Assembly (NCBI RefSeq): GCF_947259555.1
Contig: NZ_CAMYMD010000025.1
Coordinates: 62,001-126,000, forward strand
DNA: 64,000 nt
Origin: an uncultured Roseovarius sp.
GTDB taxonomy: Bacteria; Pseudomonadota; Alphaproteobacteria; Rhodobacterales; Rhodobacteraceae
Direction of reading: 5' to 3'
A program made the translations under genes and the position numbers. The notes below the pieces were generated by a model. It saw only the letters and a program-made list of their open reading frames with translations. It did no database searches and had not been told where the DNA came from. Of the stretch, positions 36,141-47,157 are shown one piece after another (the stretch's first letter is position 1; the number at the start of each line of letters is the position of its first letter).

Positions 36141-37205
36141 CTAGCTCCGGTCGGAGATCAGTTTGCCCACGAGTTGTGCCGTGTAGTCCACAATCGGCAC
36201 AATCCGTCCATAGTTGAGGCGCGTCGGGCCAATAACACCCACCGCACCGATGATCTTACGGTCTGCGTTCATATATGGAGAGACAACCAAAGAGGAACCC
36301 GAAAGTGAGAAAAGTTTGTTCTCTGATCCAATAAAAATACGTACGCCGGCCCCCTCGTCCGCAAGTTCGAGGAATTCTGCGATATCGCGCTTTCTTTCCA
36401 AATCGTCAAAGAGGATTCGAATACGTTCAAGATCCTGTTCCTCGGATGTCGAGCTCAGCAAGTTGGCCCGTCCCCGCACGATCAGGCGCTCATAGCTATC
36501 GTCCTCTCCTTCCCAAACGGCAAGTCCGCTCTCGATGAGGTCACGGGCAAGCTTGTCTATTTCCTGCTTGCGCGCCGAAATCTGACGGGAGATTACCGTT
36601 TGCAGATCCGAAAGTGTCTTGCCTTCAATCAGCGCGTTGAGAAAATTTGCTGCCTCGCGCATCGAGCTCGGGGTCTGTCCGGGCGGTGGGGTAAAGATCC
36701 TGTTTTCGACATGCCCATCAGAAAAAACCAAGACCACTAGGGCACGGTCATGGCCGAGACTGACAAACTCTATATGTTTTATCGGCGCCTCGTGTTTCGG
36801 CGTCAATACCAACGAAGCACCCCGGGTCACCCCTGACAGCGCCGAGCCGATTCGATCAAGGACGCCCGCGACATCCTGAGAATTGCTGCCAACAGTTGCA
36901 TCTATCGCATGGCGGTCATCGGCTTCGAGATTGCTGACCTCCAAGAGCCCGTCAACAAACATGCGCAGGCCGTCCTGTGTAGGAATGCGCCCCGCGCTTA
37001 TATGCGGGCTACCCAGCAATCCGAGGTATTCGAGATCCTGCATTACGTTTCTGATCGTGGCAGCGCTGACCTTTTCACTGAAGTCACGTGTCAGCGTCCG
37101 AGACCCAACCGGATCACCACTGATCAGGTAGCTCTCGACAACGCGGCGAAACACTTCGCGCGATCGATCATTGAGTTGCTCCAGAATGGTACTGGCATCG
37201 TGCAT
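36141..37205 (-). CDS. hrcA: Heat-inducible transcription repressor HrcA
   Basis: The 354-residue protein has the winged-helix N-terminus ([55 protein letters not shown]) and the C-terminal block [21 protein letters not shown]. HrcA binds CIRCE elements of chaperone operons. I found no CIRCE (TTAGCACTC-N9-GAGTGCTAA) in the 118-bp space to divergent rph, so it is probably not autoregulated that way here. Confidence 0.95.
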   Translation of the reverse strand: MHDASTILEQLNDRSREVFRRVVESYLISGDPVGSRTLTRDFSEKVSAATIRNVMQDLEYLGLLGSPHISAGRIPTQDGLRMFVDGLLEVSNLEADDRHAIDATVGSNSQDVAGVLDRIGSALSGVTRGASLVLTPKHEAPIKHIEFVSLGHDRALVVLVFSDGHVENRIFTPPPGQTPSSMREAANFLNALIEGKTLSDLQTVISRQISARKQEIDKLARDLIESGLAVWEGEDDSYERLIVRGRANLLSSTSEEQDLERIRILFDDLERKRDIAEFLELADEGAGVRIFIGSENKLFSLSGSSLVVSPYMNADRKIIGAVGVIGPTRLNYGRIVPIVDYTAQLVGKLISDRS

Positions 37206-37323
37206 GGATTCTGGGTTCCTGTCTGCGGCCCCATTAAAGACCGCAATTGCCCGAGGTCAATCGGGGTTGCTATTCAAGGCCGTGCGCCTGTATCCCGTGG
37301 CCAACACTGAAAGGGAATGGATC

Positions 37324-38040
37324 ATGAGGCCATCGGGTAGAGATTTAAGTGATATGCGGCCGGTTTCAATCGAAACCGGTATATTGAAACACGCCGAGGG
37401 GTCCTGTCTTGTCAAGATCGGTGACACTCATGTTCTATGTACTGCGACAATTGAAGAGCGTGTACCGCCATTTGTAAAAGGGTCTGGATTGGGATGGGTC
37501 ACAGCCGAATATGGCATGCTTCCCCGCTCTACCGGCAGCCGCATGCGCCGTGAGGCAACCGCGGGCAAGCAAGGCGGTCGCACTGTTGAAATACAACGCC
37601 TGATCGGACGGTCCTTGCGCGCGGGGGTCGACCGGGTTGCTCTTGGTGAGCGGCAGATTACCGTTGATTGTGACGTGATTCAGGCAGATGGCGGGACGCG
37701 TTGCGCATCCATTACCGGTGGTTGGGTTGCTTTGAAAATGGCAGTACAGAAGCTGATGAAAGCAGGCGATGTGGTGAGCGATCCGTTGATCGACCCTGTC
37801 GCAGCGGTTTCTTGCGGGATCTATGCGGGTCAGCCAGTTCTTGACCTCGACTATCCCGAAGACAGCGAGGCTGGAGTAGATGGAAATTTCATTATGACTG
37901 GCAGCAAACGTCTTATCGAGGTGCAGATGAGTGCGGAAGGAGCGACCTTCAGCCGCGATCAGATGAACACTCTGCTCGATCTCGCAGAGCAAGGCGTTGA
38001 CCAGTTGGTCAAAAAACAGCTCGAGGCCACAAGTGCGTAG
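37324..38040 (+). CDS. rph: Ribonuclease PH
   Basis: The 238-residue phosphorolytic exoribonuclease trims tRNA 3' ends. Motifs include [51 protein letters not shown] and [19 protein letters not shown]. The last 8 nt overlap the GTG start of rdgB, and rdgB overlaps hemW by 8 nt, so rph-rdgB-hemW look co-translated. Confidence 0.97.
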   Translation: MRPSGRDLSDMRPVSIETGILKHAEGSCLVKIGDTHVLCTATIEERVPPFVKGSGLGWVTAEYGMLPRSTGSRMRREATAGKQGGRTVEIQRLIGRSLRAGVDRVALGERQITVDCDVIQADGGTRCASITGGWVALKMAVQKLMKAGDVVSDPLIDPVAAVSCGIYAGQPVLDLDYPEDSEAGVDGNFIMTGSKRLIEVQMSAEGATFSRDQMNTLLDLAEQGVDQLVKKQLEATSA

Positions 38041-38641
38041 TTTTACCGGGGACCAACTACTGGTTGCAACCCATAATTCCGGCAAGCTGGAAGAGATAAC
38101 TGCCCTCGTTGCACCATATGGCGTGAAAGTTATAGGTGCGGCAGAGCTTGGATTGTCTGAACCGGCAGAGACAGAGACGAGCTTTGTCGGAAACGCCAGG
38201 ATCAAGGCGCAGGCCGCCGTTCAGGCAACTGGCCTGCCGGCCTTGTCTGACGACTCGGGTATCGTGATTGACGCTCTGGGCGGAGCGCCGGGTGTGTATA
38301 CAGCGGATTGGGCGCAAACAGACACTGGTCGCGATTTTGGAATCGCGATGCAGAGAGCTCATGACGAGCTTGTGTCAAGCGGCTGTGCGCAGCCATGGAC
38401 AGCGCGGTTTTGTTGCACACTCGTACTCGCCTGGCCGGATGGTCAGGAACAAGTCTTTGAGGGAACGGCCGAAGGTTGGATCATTTGGCCCATGCGCGGC
38501 GTCCAAGGGCATGGCTATGATCCTGTATTCCAACCCCTCGGCCATGATCTCACATTTGCAGAAATGACCTCGTACGATAAGAATCAAATCAGCCACCGCG
38601 CCGATGCGTTTCGCAAGCTGATCGCGGGTTGCTTTGCTTGA
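38033..38641 (+). CDS. rdgB: dITP/XTP pyrophosphatase (RdgB/HAM1)
   Basis: The 202-residue protein has [17 protein letters not shown] at the N-terminus, [41 protein letters not shown] and [10 protein letters not shown]. It removes non-canonical purine nucleotides. The GTG at 38033 lies inside the end of rph and gives the conserved start; the frame is open further upstream within rph without a plausible start. Confidence 0.95.
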   Translation: MRSFTGDQLLVATHNSGKLEEITALVAPYGVKVIGAAELGLSEPAETETSFVGNARIKAQAAVQATGLPALSDDSGIVIDALGGAPGVYTADWAQTDTGRDFGIAMQRAHDELVSSGCAQPWTARFCCTLVLAWPDGQEQVFEGTAEGWIIWPMRGVQGHGYDPVFQPLGHDLTFAEMTSYDKNQISHRADAFRKLIAGCFA

Positions 38642-39797
38642 GGATTGGCAAAGCGGTGGTTTTGGGTTCTACATCCACTGGCCCTTTTGCGAGGCAAAGT
38701 GCCCATATTGCGACTTCAACAGTCATGTCGTTCAGAAAATAGATCATGATCGTTGGCGCGACGCATACCTTGATGAAATAGATCGCTACGCGGCGCTTTT
38801 ACCGAACCGTGTTTTGAATACGGTCTTCTTCGGCGGCGGTACACCGAGCCTCATGCCACCCGATACAGTCGCCGCGATTCTCGATCGGATACGAAAACAT
38901 TGGCCTATGGGCAATGACCCTGAAATCACTCTCGAGGCCAACCCGGGATCAGTTGAGGCAGGGCGGTTTCGAGGGTATGCTGAGGCTGGCGTATCTCGGA
39001 TTTCCATGGGAATCCAGGCAATGAACGACCAAGACCTAAGGCGCCTTGGACGGCTTCATACCGTGTCAGATGCTCGGCAAGCATATGATATTGCAAGAGA
39101 AACCTTTGATCGTGTGAGCTTTGACCTTATCTACGCTCGCCAAGATCAAACCCTGGAAGGCTGGCGCACGGAGTTACGCGAGGCGATCGCAATGGCCGTT
39201 GATCATCTGTCGCTCTATCAATTGACCATTGAAGGTGGTACCGCCTTTGGAGATCGTTACAGGGCTGGCAAGTTGCGGGGTCTGCCTGATGATGATGCGG
39301 CAGCTGATATGTATGATGCCACGCAAGAGATCTGCGAAGCGGCGGGCTTGCGCGCATACGAGGTCTCCAACCACGCCAAGCCAGGCGCAGAGTCGCGCCA
39401 CAATAAGATCTATTGGAACTACGGAGACTATGTCGGCATCGGGCCCGGTGCCCATGGCCGGATTACCTGCGGCGGTCGGAAGTGGGCAACCGCTGCGCAT
39501 GCGCCGCCGGGTCAATGGCTGGATGGCGTAGGAAGATCTGAAACCGAGCTGCCGGCAGAACCCCTATCTCGTCAGGAACAGGCGATTGAGTATCTCTTAA
39601 TGGGACTTCGTGTGATTGAGGGAATCGATATCAGACGATATGAGCGCATCTCGGGTCAATCAATTTCACATGACGCCGTCGAGCATTTGACATCACTTGG
39701 TATGGTCCGTCTTTCCGGTGATCGTTTACGGACCACAGCCAAAGGCCGCCCGGTCCTCAATGCGGTGATCCGCGAGTTACTACCGGTTGGTCATTGA
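38634..39797 (+). CDS. hemW: HemW-like radical SAM haem chaperone
   Basis: The 387-residue radical SAM protein has GFYIHWPFCEAKCPYCDFNS with C19-x3-C23-x2-C26, FFGGGTPSLMPP, GVSRISMGIQ and a C-terminal winged-helix (LTSLGMVRLSGDRLRTTAKG). The only sensible start is a TTG at 38634, 8 nt inside rdgB, with a weak ribosome site; translational coupling is likely. HemW is a haem-binding protein for respiratory enzymes. Its TGA directly abuts the parB stop. Confidence 0.94.
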   Translation: MLEDWQSGGFGFYIHWPFCEAKCPYCDFNSHVVQKIDHDRWRDAYLDEIDRYAALLPNRVLNTVFFGGGTPSLMPPDTVAAILDRIRKHWPMGNDPEITLEANPGSVEAGRFRGYAEAGVSRISMGIQAMNDQDLRRLGRLHTVSDARQAYDIARETFDRVSFDLIYARQDQTLEGWRTELREAIAMAVDHLSLYQLTIEGGTAFGDRYRAGKLRGLPDDDAAADMYDATQEICEAAGLRAYEVSNHAKPGAESRHNKIYWNYGDYVGIGPGAHGRITCGGRKWATAAHAPPGQWLDGVGRSETELPAEPLSRQEQAIEYLLMGLRVIEGIDIRRYERISGQSISHDAVEHLTSLGMVRLSGDRLRTTAKGRPVLNAVIRELLPVGH

Positions 39798-40703
39798 TTA
39801 TACACTCAACATCCCGACCAAGCGGTCCAACTGATCTAGAGACTCGTAGCGTACGGTAATTTTCCCGTTTTCCTGACCCGGAACATGTTCGATCGCCACT
39901 TTCATCGACAGGGTCGCGGAAAGGTCGTCTTCTAGGGCTTTCGTATCAGCATCCTTGCTGCGCTCCTGTCGAGCCTTGGCTGATTTGCCGCTCTCGTTAA
40001 AAATATTTCCAACACCGGATTTTGCGAGCTTCTCTGTCTCGCGCACAGAGAGTGATTTCTGAATCACCCGCCGCGCCAAAGCAACCGGGTCGTCTGAGGT
40101 TATGATTGCCCGTGCGTGACCCGAGGATAACTTACCCTCACGGAGGTAACTCAAAACCTCGTCAGGCAAAGACAGGAGACGAACAGAGTTTGCGATATGG
40201 CTGCGGCTTTTTCCCAATGCATCCGCAAGTCTTTCCTGCGTATGCCCAAATTTCTGCATGAGCTGCTGATATCCAAACGCCTCTTCGACCGGGTTGAGAT
40301 CAGCACGCTGGATGTTTTCAATGATAGCAACTTCTAGGACTTCTGTATCGTCGAAATTCCGAATCAAAACCGGGATTTCATGGAGCTTCGCCATCTGAGC
40401 GGCACGCCAGCGGCGTTCCCCGGCGACAATCTCGTATTCCCCAGCGCGGCCAGGAGCAGCGCGCACGATCAGAGGCTGGATTATCCCTTTTTCACTGATA
40501 GACCTCGAAAGATCTTCAAGCTGACTCGTATCGAAATCTCGACGTGGCTGGTTAGGATTGGGTCGTACCTTTTCGACCGGGACCATCAGATCCGGGCTCT
40601 GTGGGTCGTCCGTTCCTTGTTGCGTCGATTCAATCGAGACATCTGCCATAAGCGCGGATAGTCCCCGCCCCAAACCACGAGATTGTGATTTTTTTACAGT
40701 CAT
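39798..40703 (-). CDS. parB: Chromosome partitioning protein ParB (CTPase, parS-binding)
   Basis: The 301-residue protein has SRGLGRGLSALMAD, VRPNPNQPRRDFD, the CTP-binding VAGERRWRAAQMA and VAIIENIQRADLNPVEEA, the helix-turn-helix GKSRSHIANSVRLL and a C-terminal dimerisation segment. It loads at parS; two perfect sites lie at 42096 and 43980. It follows parA after 17 nt. Confidence 0.97.
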   Translation of the reverse strand: MTVKKSQSRGLGRGLSALMADVSIESTQQGTDDPQSPDLMVPVEKVRPNPNQPRRDFDTSQLEDLSRSISEKGIIQPLIVRAAPGRAGEYEIVAGERRWRAAQMAKLHEIPVLIRNFDDTEVLEVAIIENIQRADLNPVEEAFGYQQLMQKFGHTQERLADALGKSRSHIANSVRLLSLPDEVLSYLREGKLSSGHARAIITSDDPVALARRVIQKSLSVRETEKLAKSGVGNIFNESGKSAKARQERSKDADTKALEDDLSATLSMKVAIEHVPGQENGKITVRYESLDQLDRLVGMLSV

Positions 40704-40720
40704 TACGTACTCCCCTCTTG

Positions 40721-41530
40721 TCAGGCCGCGATACGTGCAGTGTTCTGTAACAACTCACGAGCCAGATCACGATACGCCTGCGCGCCTTTGGACGACGGGT
40801 CATAGCTGAGGACAGACATCGCGTAAGACGGCGCCTCGCTCACACGTACATTGCGCGGTATGCGTGTCTTAAACACCAAGTCCCCAAGATTGTCTCGTGC
40901 ATCCTGCTCCACCTGTGTCGACAAGTTATTACGCGCGTCGAACATCGTTAACACGACGCCTTCGATTCTAAGATTCTGATTTGCCGACTGCCGTACCTCT
41001 CGAATTGTCAGCATCAATTGCGACAAACCTTCAAGCGCAAAAAACTCACTTTGAAGCGGAACAAGAATAGAGTGGGCTGCGACCATCGCATTCACGGTCA
41101 AGAGATTAAGAGATGGCGGGCAATCGATCAGGATGTAGTCCAGGTCAAATTCGTCCATAGCACGCTGCCGCAGTGCATCATGCAATAAAAAGCTGCGTTT
41201 CTCATTTGATATCAGTTCTATATCTGCAGAGGACAAATCAACAGTCGCGGGAATGATCAATAAGTTCTCTGTTTCCGTGCGCTGGACAACGTCTCCTAGC
41301 GGGATGTCATCCAAGAGCAGATCATACGTGGTGTATTTCCGAGAATCGGCCTCCACCCCCAAGCCAGTGGACGCATTTCCTTGTGGGTCGAGGTCTACAA
41401 CCAAAACATTCTCACCTGCTTCGGCCAGCGCCGCGCCAAGATTTATAGTCGTGGTCGTTTTGCCGACCCCGCCTTTCTGATTGGCAATTGCGATGATCTT
41501 GGGCCCATCAGGGCGCGTTGGATCGGACAC
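40721..41530 (-). CDS. parA: Chromosome partitioning ATPase ParA
   Basis: The 269-residue deviant Walker ATPase has IIAIANQKGGVGKTTTTINL, VVDLDPQGNASTGLGVE and YILIDCPPSLNLLTVNA. It drives segregation of ParB-parS complexes. The GTG at 41530 has AGGAG 6 nt upstream and overlaps the rsmG 3' end by 23 nt. Confidence 0.97.
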   Translation of the reverse strand: MSDPTRPDGPKIIAIANQKGGVGKTTTTINLGAALAEAGENVLVVDLDPQGNASTGLGVEADSRKYTTYDLLLDDIPLGDVVQRTETENLLIIPATVDLSSADIELISNEKRSFLLHDALRQRAMDEFDLDYILIDCPPSLNLLTVNAMVAAHSILVPLQSEFFALEGLSQLMLTIREVRQSANQNLRIEGVVLTMFDARNNLSTQVEQDARDNLGDLVFKTRIPRNVRVSEAPSYAMSVLSYDPSSKGAQAYRDLARELLQNTARIAA

Positions 41531-42128
41531 GGGAAACTCCTGTGATGGCCATAATTACAGCATCGGCATCCGTTTTACTCTTAGCAAGGTGCAGATCGAA
41601 AAACCACTTCCTTTGCGCAACTTCCAGTTCTTTCTTCCAGGTTGCTCCCTTGGGAAAGATCGCTGTTCCTGATCTTTTAAGGTGTCGGTCTGCGAATCCG
41701 AGGAGAGTATCTAGGTCAGCAAGCGCCCGTGCCGAAAGAACATCGGCATCGAGGCCATCAAGGGCCTCGATGCGGTCATTCAAAACCCTCGCGGAGATCC
41801 CAGTCTCTCGGATGACGGTTCGCAAAAAGGCGCATTTACGCGAGTCGCTTTCCACGAGTGTAACAGACATCGGCGATTTGCTTGCGCTAGCAAGGATGGC
41901 GATAACAAGGCCCGGAAATCCACCTCCGGATCCGATGTCGGCCCAATGGCCCGTTGGAGCGTTCATAATCTCAGAGAGCTGAATGGAATCGATAAGATGC
42001 CGCGACCAGATATTATTGAGGCTATTCTTGGAAACAAGATTTATGGTCGGATTCCACTTTGCTAGCAAATCCAAGTACACTTCCAACCGCTCCTTTGTTT
42101 CACGTGAAACATCAGGTTGTTCGGTCAT
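41508..42128 (-). CDS. rsmG: 16S rRNA m7G527 methyltransferase RsmG (GidB)
   Basis: The 206-residue protein has [40 protein letters not shown] and [16 protein letters not shown]. It methylates G527 of 16S rRNA. A parS site (42096-42111) is part of its coding sequence near the N-terminus, encoding DVSRET. The ATG overlaps the mnmG stop (ATGA). Confidence 0.96.
   Translation of the reverse strand: MTEQPDVSRETKERLEVYLDLLAKWNPTINLVSKNSLNNIWSRHLIDSIQLSEIMNAPTGHWADIGSGGGFPGLVIAILASASKSPMSVTLVESDSRKCAFLRTVIRETGISARVLNDRIEALDGLDADVLSARALADLDTLLGFADRHLKRSGTAIFPKGATWKKELEVAQRKWFFDLHLAKSKTDADAVIMAITGVSRVRSNAP
42096..42111. other. parS site 1
   Basis: TGTTTCACGTGAAACA, a perfect match to the 16-bp ParB-binding palindrome, lies inside the 5' end of rsmG. 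Confidence 0.97.
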
Positions 42129-43996
42129 GCTGTTTTAGCCCGATCACGGTGGCGAAGTTTAGCAAGGATCAAGCTCAACGCTGCCGGGGTCATGCCCTCG
42201 ACGCGACCCGCCTGCCCTATATTCTCCGGCCGAACGCGGGTGAGCTTGGACCGCAGTTCGCTAGAAAGACCGTCAATAGAGCCATAGTCGAATTCTCTTG
42301 GAATTACATAGGCTTCGTCCCGCCTGAGCAGCTCGACATCCCGATTCTGACGTTCGATGTAATTTGCGTACAAAGCGTCTTTCTCAAGCTGGTCACGGGT
42401 GGTCTGATCTATCGCCGAAAAGGACGGGTTTAGGCGCATCAGGTCGTCAAAACCAACATCAGGAAACGCGAGTATTTGAAACGCAGACCGACGCGCGCCA
42501 TCTTGGTTCACCTTCAGACCGATATCAGCCAAGTTACGAGGCGTATACGTGCAGCGATGCAACTCCTCCCGACCATTAACCAGCTTCTCCATCTTTTCCT
42601 CGAAAATGTGCCTGCGCTTTTCTCCGACACATCCAAACTGAACACCCGTTGGCGTCAATCTCTGGTCTGCATTATCAGCACGAAGCGACAGTCGGAATTC
42701 AGCCCTCGAGGTAAACATACGATAGGGCTCACTTACCCCTCTGGTGGTCAAATCATCAATCATAACCCCGATATAGCTATCCGTTCTGCTAAAGAATACG
42801 GGAGCCATGCCAAGCGATTCTCGCGCAGCGTTCATTCCAGCCACCACGCCTTGTGCCGCCGCTTCTTCGTAACCGGTTGTTCCATTTATCTGCCCGGCGA
42901 AATAAAGACCTGGAACGGACTTTACCGACAGCCGCGTGTCAAGAGACCTCGGGTCAACGTAGTCATACTCGATGGCATAACCCGGCTGAAGGATTTTCGC
43001 CTTCTCAAGTCCAACAATCGACTGGACGTAGTCTTTCTGCACTTCTTCGGGAAGGGAAGTTGAAATACCATTGGGATAAATCACATGGTCTGACAGACTC
43101 TCCGGCTCGAGAAATATCTGATGAGAGTGTTTGTCAGCGAACCGGACAACCTTATCTTCGATGGAGGGGCAGTACCGCGGCCCAACCCCGTCGATTTGGC
43201 CACCATACATAGCTGACCGATCAAGATTTTTCCTGATGATCGCGTGTGTCTTTTCGTTTGTATGGGTAATCCCACAGGAGACTTGCCGCGCATGAGGCGT
43301 ATTAGACAAAAAGGAAAAAAGAACGGGATCCTCATCACCCGGCTGAGCTTCAACACGCTGCCAATCAATTGTACTGCCATCAAGGCGGGGTGGCGTTCCA
43401 GTCTTCAAACGCCCCAATCCAAGATCAAATTCATCAAGACGCCTCGCAAGACGTTCCGAGGGTTTATCACCCATGCGGCCCCCCGGCCTTGAAACATCGC
43501 CGATGTGAATCATGCCGCGCAGGAACGTGCCAGTCGTCAGAATAACAGTCCCGGACGAAACCTCACTTCCATCGGAAAGACGCACTCCGGTAACCCGCGA
43601 GCCGTCCATAAGAAAATCAGCGGCTTCACCTTCAATGATTTCTAGTCCATCGCAGGCGTCCATTTCCCGCAACATTTCCTCGCGGTAAATTTTCCGGTCC
43701 GCCTGCGCACGCGGGCCTTGGACAGCCGGACCTTTACGCCGATTCAATAACCTGAACTGTATCCCTGCCCGGTCGGCAACACGCCCCATGACCCCATCGA
43801 GCGCGTCTATTTCCCGAACGAGGTGACCTTTTCCAAGACCCCCAATGGCCGGATTACAGGACATAACACCAATTCCGCTCCGGTTTAACGTAATCAGCGC
43901 GGTGCGCGCGCCCATTCGGGCGGCCGCGTGAGCGGCATCACAGCCCGCATGGCCACCACCGATGACGATGACATCAAAATGTTTCACGTGAAACAC
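42125..43996 (-). CDS. mnmG: tRNA uridine 5-carboxymethylaminomethyl modification enzyme MnmG (GidA)
   Basis: The 623-residue FAD protein starts at GTG 43996 with [20 protein letters not shown], the first residues being encoded by a parS site. Other motifs are [36 protein letters not shown] and [11 protein letters not shown]. With MnmE it modifies the wobble uridine of several tRNAs. The order mnmE-mnmG-rsmG-parA-parB is the classic origin-proximal arrangement. Confidence 0.97.
   Translation of the reverse strand: MFHVKHFDVIVIGGGHAGCDAAHAAARMGARTALITLNRSGIGVMSCNPAIGGLGKGHLVREIDALDGVMGRVADRAGIQFRLLNRRKGPAVQGPRAQADRKIYREEMLREMDACDGLEIIEGEAADFLMDGSRVTGVRLSDGSEVSSGTVILTTGTFLRGMIHIGDVSRPGGRMGDKPSERLARRLDEFDLGLGRLKTGTPPRLDGSTIDWQRVEAQPGDEDPVLFSFLSNTPHARQVSCGITHTNEKTHAIIRKNLDRSAMYGGQIDGVGPRYCPSIEDKVVRFADKHSHQIFLEPESLSDHVIYPNGISTSLPEEVQKDYVQSIVGLEKAKILQPGYAIEYDYVDPRSLDTRLSVKSVPGLYFAGQINGTTGYEEAAAQGVVAGMNAARESLGMAPVFFSRTDSYIGVMIDDLTTRGVSEPYRMFTSRAEFRLSLRADNADQRLTPTGVQFGCVGEKRRHIFEEKMEKLVNGREELHRCTYTPRNLADIGLKVNQDGARRSAFQILAFPDVGFDDLMRLNPSFSAIDQTTRDQLEKDALYANYIERQNRDVELLRRDEAYVIPREFDYGSIDGLSSELRSKLTRVRPENIGQAGRVEGMTPAALSLILAKLRHRDRAKTA
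43980..43995. other. parS site 2, overlapping the mnmG start
   Basis: TGTTTCACGTGAAACA again, a perfect site 1.9 kb from the first. On the minus strand it overlaps the GTG start and encodes the FHVK residues of MnmG. Confidence 0.97.
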
Positions 43997-43999
43997 CCT

Positions 44000-45286
44000 T
44001 CACTTCCCAAGACAAAAACTGGCGAAGATTTCATCAAGTATATGCTCGACACCAATACGACCTACCAAAGAATCAAGCGCTCGAATAGCCACTCTCAACT
44101 CTTCCGAGGCAATCTCTGCCAGACCCTCCCCGCGCGGCAATATGCGAGTAGCTTGTTCCAGCGCCTCAACGCCCCGAATCATAGCATGCCGATGGCGTTC
44201 CCGCGTCGCAAGACCAACACCCGAGACCCTACTTTCCAACGTTGCGCGAATCTTCGCGATCAGCTCAGGAATCCCAACGCCCGTAGTGCCCGAAATCCCT
44301 TGTTCCCCTGTATCCAGCAAATCAGCCTTGGCTCTGATTACAATGTCCCCATCCCGCATTTCAAAATCCGGCTGAGATGGTCCGTCGACCAAATACACCC
44401 TAAGGTCAGCTCTTGCCGCCCTATCCCTTGCTCTAGCAATACCCATTGATTCGACAACATCATCTGTCTCACGCAGCCCCGCCGTATCAAGAAACGTGAC
44501 CGGCAAGCCATCAAGATCCATCCGCACTTCGATGACATCCCGTGTTGTACCTGCGAACTCAGAGGTAATCGCCGCCTCCCGACCAGCCAAAGTGTTCAAG
44601 AGGGTCGATTTTCCTACATTTGGCGCCCCGACTATCGCAACCTCAAAGCCACTTCGAACACGTTCCGCCGCCGAGATGCCAGCAATCTCTCGATCCAATT
44701 CATAGATAACGCTATCCACCAGATCAGTCACTTCAGGAGTCACATCAACCGGCACGTCCTCGTCGGCAAAATCTATGGTCGCCTCCAGCAGCGCTACAGC
44801 CCGTATCAATGACGTCCGCCAAGCCTCGCACTTTTCACCGAGCGCCCCAGAGAACAAACGCAGTGCTTGCTGCCTCTGCGCCTCCGTTTCTGCATCGATC
44901 AAATCCGCCAGCCCCTCGACCTGTGCTAGATCCAGACACCCATTTTCCAAAGCTCGTCGCGTAAATTCCCCTGGCTCCGCTGGCCGCAATCCTTCGATCC
45001 GACCAAGAGCCTGAAGAACAGCTGATACAACTGCAATACTGCCATGCAATTGAAACTCGACCGTTGATTCGCCTGTGAAACTGGATTTCTCCGAAAACAC
45101 CAGCACCAGCGCCTGATCCAGCCGATGCCCTTCCACATCATGCAATATTCGCAGCGTGGCCTGCCGTCTTTCTGGAATATCACCACACAGACGCTCGCAG
45201 GCCAAATGCGCATTCGGACCGCTTACGCGAACAACCGCGACACCAGCCTTACCGTGCGCTGTGGAAAGCGCATAGATCGTTTCCAT
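44000..45286 (-). CDS. mnmE: tRNA modification GTPase MnmE (TrmE)
   Basis: The 428-residue protein has [20 protein letters not shown], the folate-site region [15 protein letters not shown], the G domain [32 protein letters not shown] and the C-terminal FCLGK with the essential Cys. ATG 45286 follows AGGGGCGCGGTG; a GTG three bases upstream is an alternative. It works with MnmG, whose GTG lies just after its stop. Confidence 0.96.
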   Translation of the reverse strand: METIYALSTAHGKAGVAVVRVSGPNAHLACERLCGDIPERRQATLRILHDVEGHRLDQALVLVFSEKSSFTGESTVEFQLHGSIAVVSAVLQALGRIEGLRPAEPGEFTRRALENGCLDLAQVEGLADLIDAETEAQRQQALRLFSGALGEKCEAWRTSLIRAVALLEATIDFADEDVPVDVTPEVTDLVDSVIYELDREIAGISAAERVRSGFEVAIVGAPNVGKSTLLNTLAGREAAITSEFAGTTRDVIEVRMDLDGLPVTFLDTAGLRETDDVVESMGIARARDRAARADLRVYLVDGPSQPDFEMRDGDIVIRAKADLLDTGEQGISGTTGVGIPELIAKIRATLESRVSGVGLATRERHRHAMIRGVEALEQATRILPRGEGLAEIASEELRVAIRALDSLVGRIGVEHILDEIFASFCLGK

Positions 45287-45314
45287 CACCGCGCCCCTAA
45301 AATCTCGACGATGA

Positions 45315-46586
45315 TCAGGTGTTCATCGAGTCGAAGAACTCCGAGTTTGTCTTTGTCTGCTTAAGCTTAGACAACAAGAACTCCACGGCATCCGTCGTGC
45401 CCATCGGGTTGAGTATGCGCCGGAGAACAAATGTCTTTTGCAGATCCAGCTTGTCGATCAGAAGATCTTCCTTTCGCGTTCCGGACTTAAGGATATCGAT
45501 CGCGGGGAACACGCGCTTGTCTGCAACCTTACGATCCAGAACTATTTCAGAGTTACCCGTACCCTTGAACTCTTCAAAAATCACCTCATCCATGCGGCTA
45601 CCCGTATCGATCAGAGCCGTCGCTATAATCGTAAGAGACCCCCCCTCCTCAATATTTCGCGCAGCGCCAAAGAACCGCTTGGGCCTTTGCAAAGCGTTGG
45701 CATCCACACCACCGGTCAACACCTTGCCAGAGGATGGAACAACAGTATTGTAAGCTCTGCCCAGACGGGTGATCGAGTCGAGCAAAATCACGACATCCCT
45801 CTTATGCTCAACAAGGCGCTTGGCCTTCTCGATCACCATTTCCGATACTGCAACATGGCGCGTCGCCGGCTCATCGAACGTAGAACTCACGACTTCACCC
45901 TTCACAGAGCGCTGCATGTCCGTGACTTCTTCGGGCCTCTCGTCAATCAAAAGGACAATAAGATAACATTCCGGGTGGTTCTTCTCGATACTGTTTGCGA
46001 TATTCTGCAGAAGTACCGTCTTGCCCGTCCGCGGCGGCGCAACGATCAAAGAACGCTGTCCCTTGCCAATCGGAGCAACCAGATCAATCACACGCGCTGA
46101 GCGATCCTTGATCGTCGGGTCCTCGATTTCCATTTTCAGACGTTCATCAGGATAAAGCGGCGTCAGGTTATCAAATGCAATCTTGTGGCGTGCGCGCTCA
46201 GGATCCTCGAAATTGATCTGCGTAACCGACGTAAGTGCAAAGTAACGCTCTGTCTCATCGGGCTGTTTCATCTGCCCTTCAATTGTATCGCCAGTGCGCA
46301 ACGCATACTGACGAATCATTTCTGGCGAAACATAAATATCATCCGGACCTGGGAGGTAATTGGCTTCCGGAGAACGTAAAAACCCAAAGCCATCTTGCAA
46401 GACTTCAAGAACGCCATCCCCATAAACCGTCCAGTCGTCTTCCGCGCGCTCCTTAAGGATCGAGAACATCATCTCACCCTTGCGCATCGTCGACGCGTTC
46501 TCGATCTCCAGCTCTTCGGCAATCGCCAACAGTTCCTTGGCGGTCAAGGCCTTCAAGTCAGACAAGTTCAAATGATCTTCGGACAT
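45315..46586 (-). CDS. rho: Transcription termination factor Rho
   Basis: The 423-residue hexameric helicase has the N-terminal [20 protein letters not shown], the RNA-binding region [20 protein letters not shown], Walker [13 protein letters not shown] and the Q/R-loop region [20 protein letters not shown]. It is 28 nt upstream of mnmE. Confidence 0.97.
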   Translation of the reverse strand: MSEDHLNLSDLKALTAKELLAIAEELEIENASTMRKGEMMFSILKERAEDDWTVYGDGVLEVLQDGFGFLRSPEANYLPGPDDIYVSPEMIRQYALRTGDTIEGQMKQPDETERYFALTSVTQINFEDPERARHKIAFDNLTPLYPDERLKMEIEDPTIKDRSARVIDLVAPIGKGQRSLIVAPPRTGKTVLLQNIANSIEKNHPECYLIVLLIDERPEEVTDMQRSVKGEVVSSTFDEPATRHVAVSEMVIEKAKRLVEHKRDVVILLDSITRLGRAYNTVVPSSGKVLTGGVDANALQRPKRFFGAARNIEEGGSLTIIATALIDTGSRMDEVIFEEFKGTGNSEIVLDRKVADKRVFPAIDILKSGTRKEDLLIDKLDLQKTFVLRRILNPMGTTDAVEFLLSKLKQTKTNSEFFDSMNT

Positions 46587-46707
46587 TACGAATCCTATGA
46601 TGGCATCCAGATAGGTGCCTCTGTCGGTAGATGATGGGAATTTACAGCGAACCCGGACGGGAGCTTGGCATCCTAATAGGCGCTATCGCACCAGTCGTCA
46701 ATCAGAG

Positions 46708-47157
46708 TCAAAATTTGATCACGACAGAGAGCACAATAACAACCATTGCCAGCGTTGGAACTTCATTCATAAGTCTGTGCTGACGCCCGCTAAGTGTATT
46801 CTCGCCTAGCGAAAATTCTTTGCGTCTCCTGCCGAGCCAAATATGAAACCACGTCATTACCACTATACCGGCAAACTTGCTATATGGCCAAATTGAACCC
46901 CAATCTACAATTCCCGGCGTCATAACCAGAAATAGTCCAAAGATCCATGTCGCGATCATTGACGGATTCATTATGAACCGCAGAAGCTTGTATTCCATGA
47001 TCTGAAAAACGGCGTCTTTACTGTCACCAAATTTGGATTGCTCCGTGTGGTAAACGAACAGCCGTGGCAAATAAAAGAGCCCTGCCATCCAAGTGATGAC
47101 CGACATGATGTGAAATGCTTTTATCCAAGGATAAAGCATGGTCAGAAAATCAATCAT
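46708..47157 (-). CDS. hemJ: Protoporphyrinogen IX oxidase HemJ
   Basis: The 149-residue membrane protein has four hydrophobic helices and the HemJ pattern WIKAFHIMSVITWMAGLFYL with a conserved His, YLPRLFVYH, and WFHIWLGRRRKEF. It oxidises protoporphyrinogen, one step before hemH (15.9 kb). It is the last leftward gene before the origin region and is followed by rho after 120 nt. Confidence 0.93.
   Translation of the reverse strand: MIDFLTMLYPWIKAFHIMSVITWMAGLFYLPRLFVYHTEQSKFGDSKDAVFQIMEYKLLRFIMNPSMIATWIFGLFLVMTPGIVDWGSIWPYSKFAGIVVMTWFHIWLGRRRKEFSLGENTLSGRQHRLMNEVPTLAMVVIVLSVVIKF

Noticed and set aside
37206..37323. CIRCE element upstream of hrcA
   Set aside because: No TTAGCACTC/GAGTGCTAA inverted repeat is present in the hrcA-rph space.
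46587..46707. tRNA or small RNA gene between hemJ and rho, and in other gaps of 100-220 bp
   Set aside because: No cloverleaf T-arm pattern (GGTTCGAATC) or clear terminator-ended RNA could be found; nothing supports an RNA gene.
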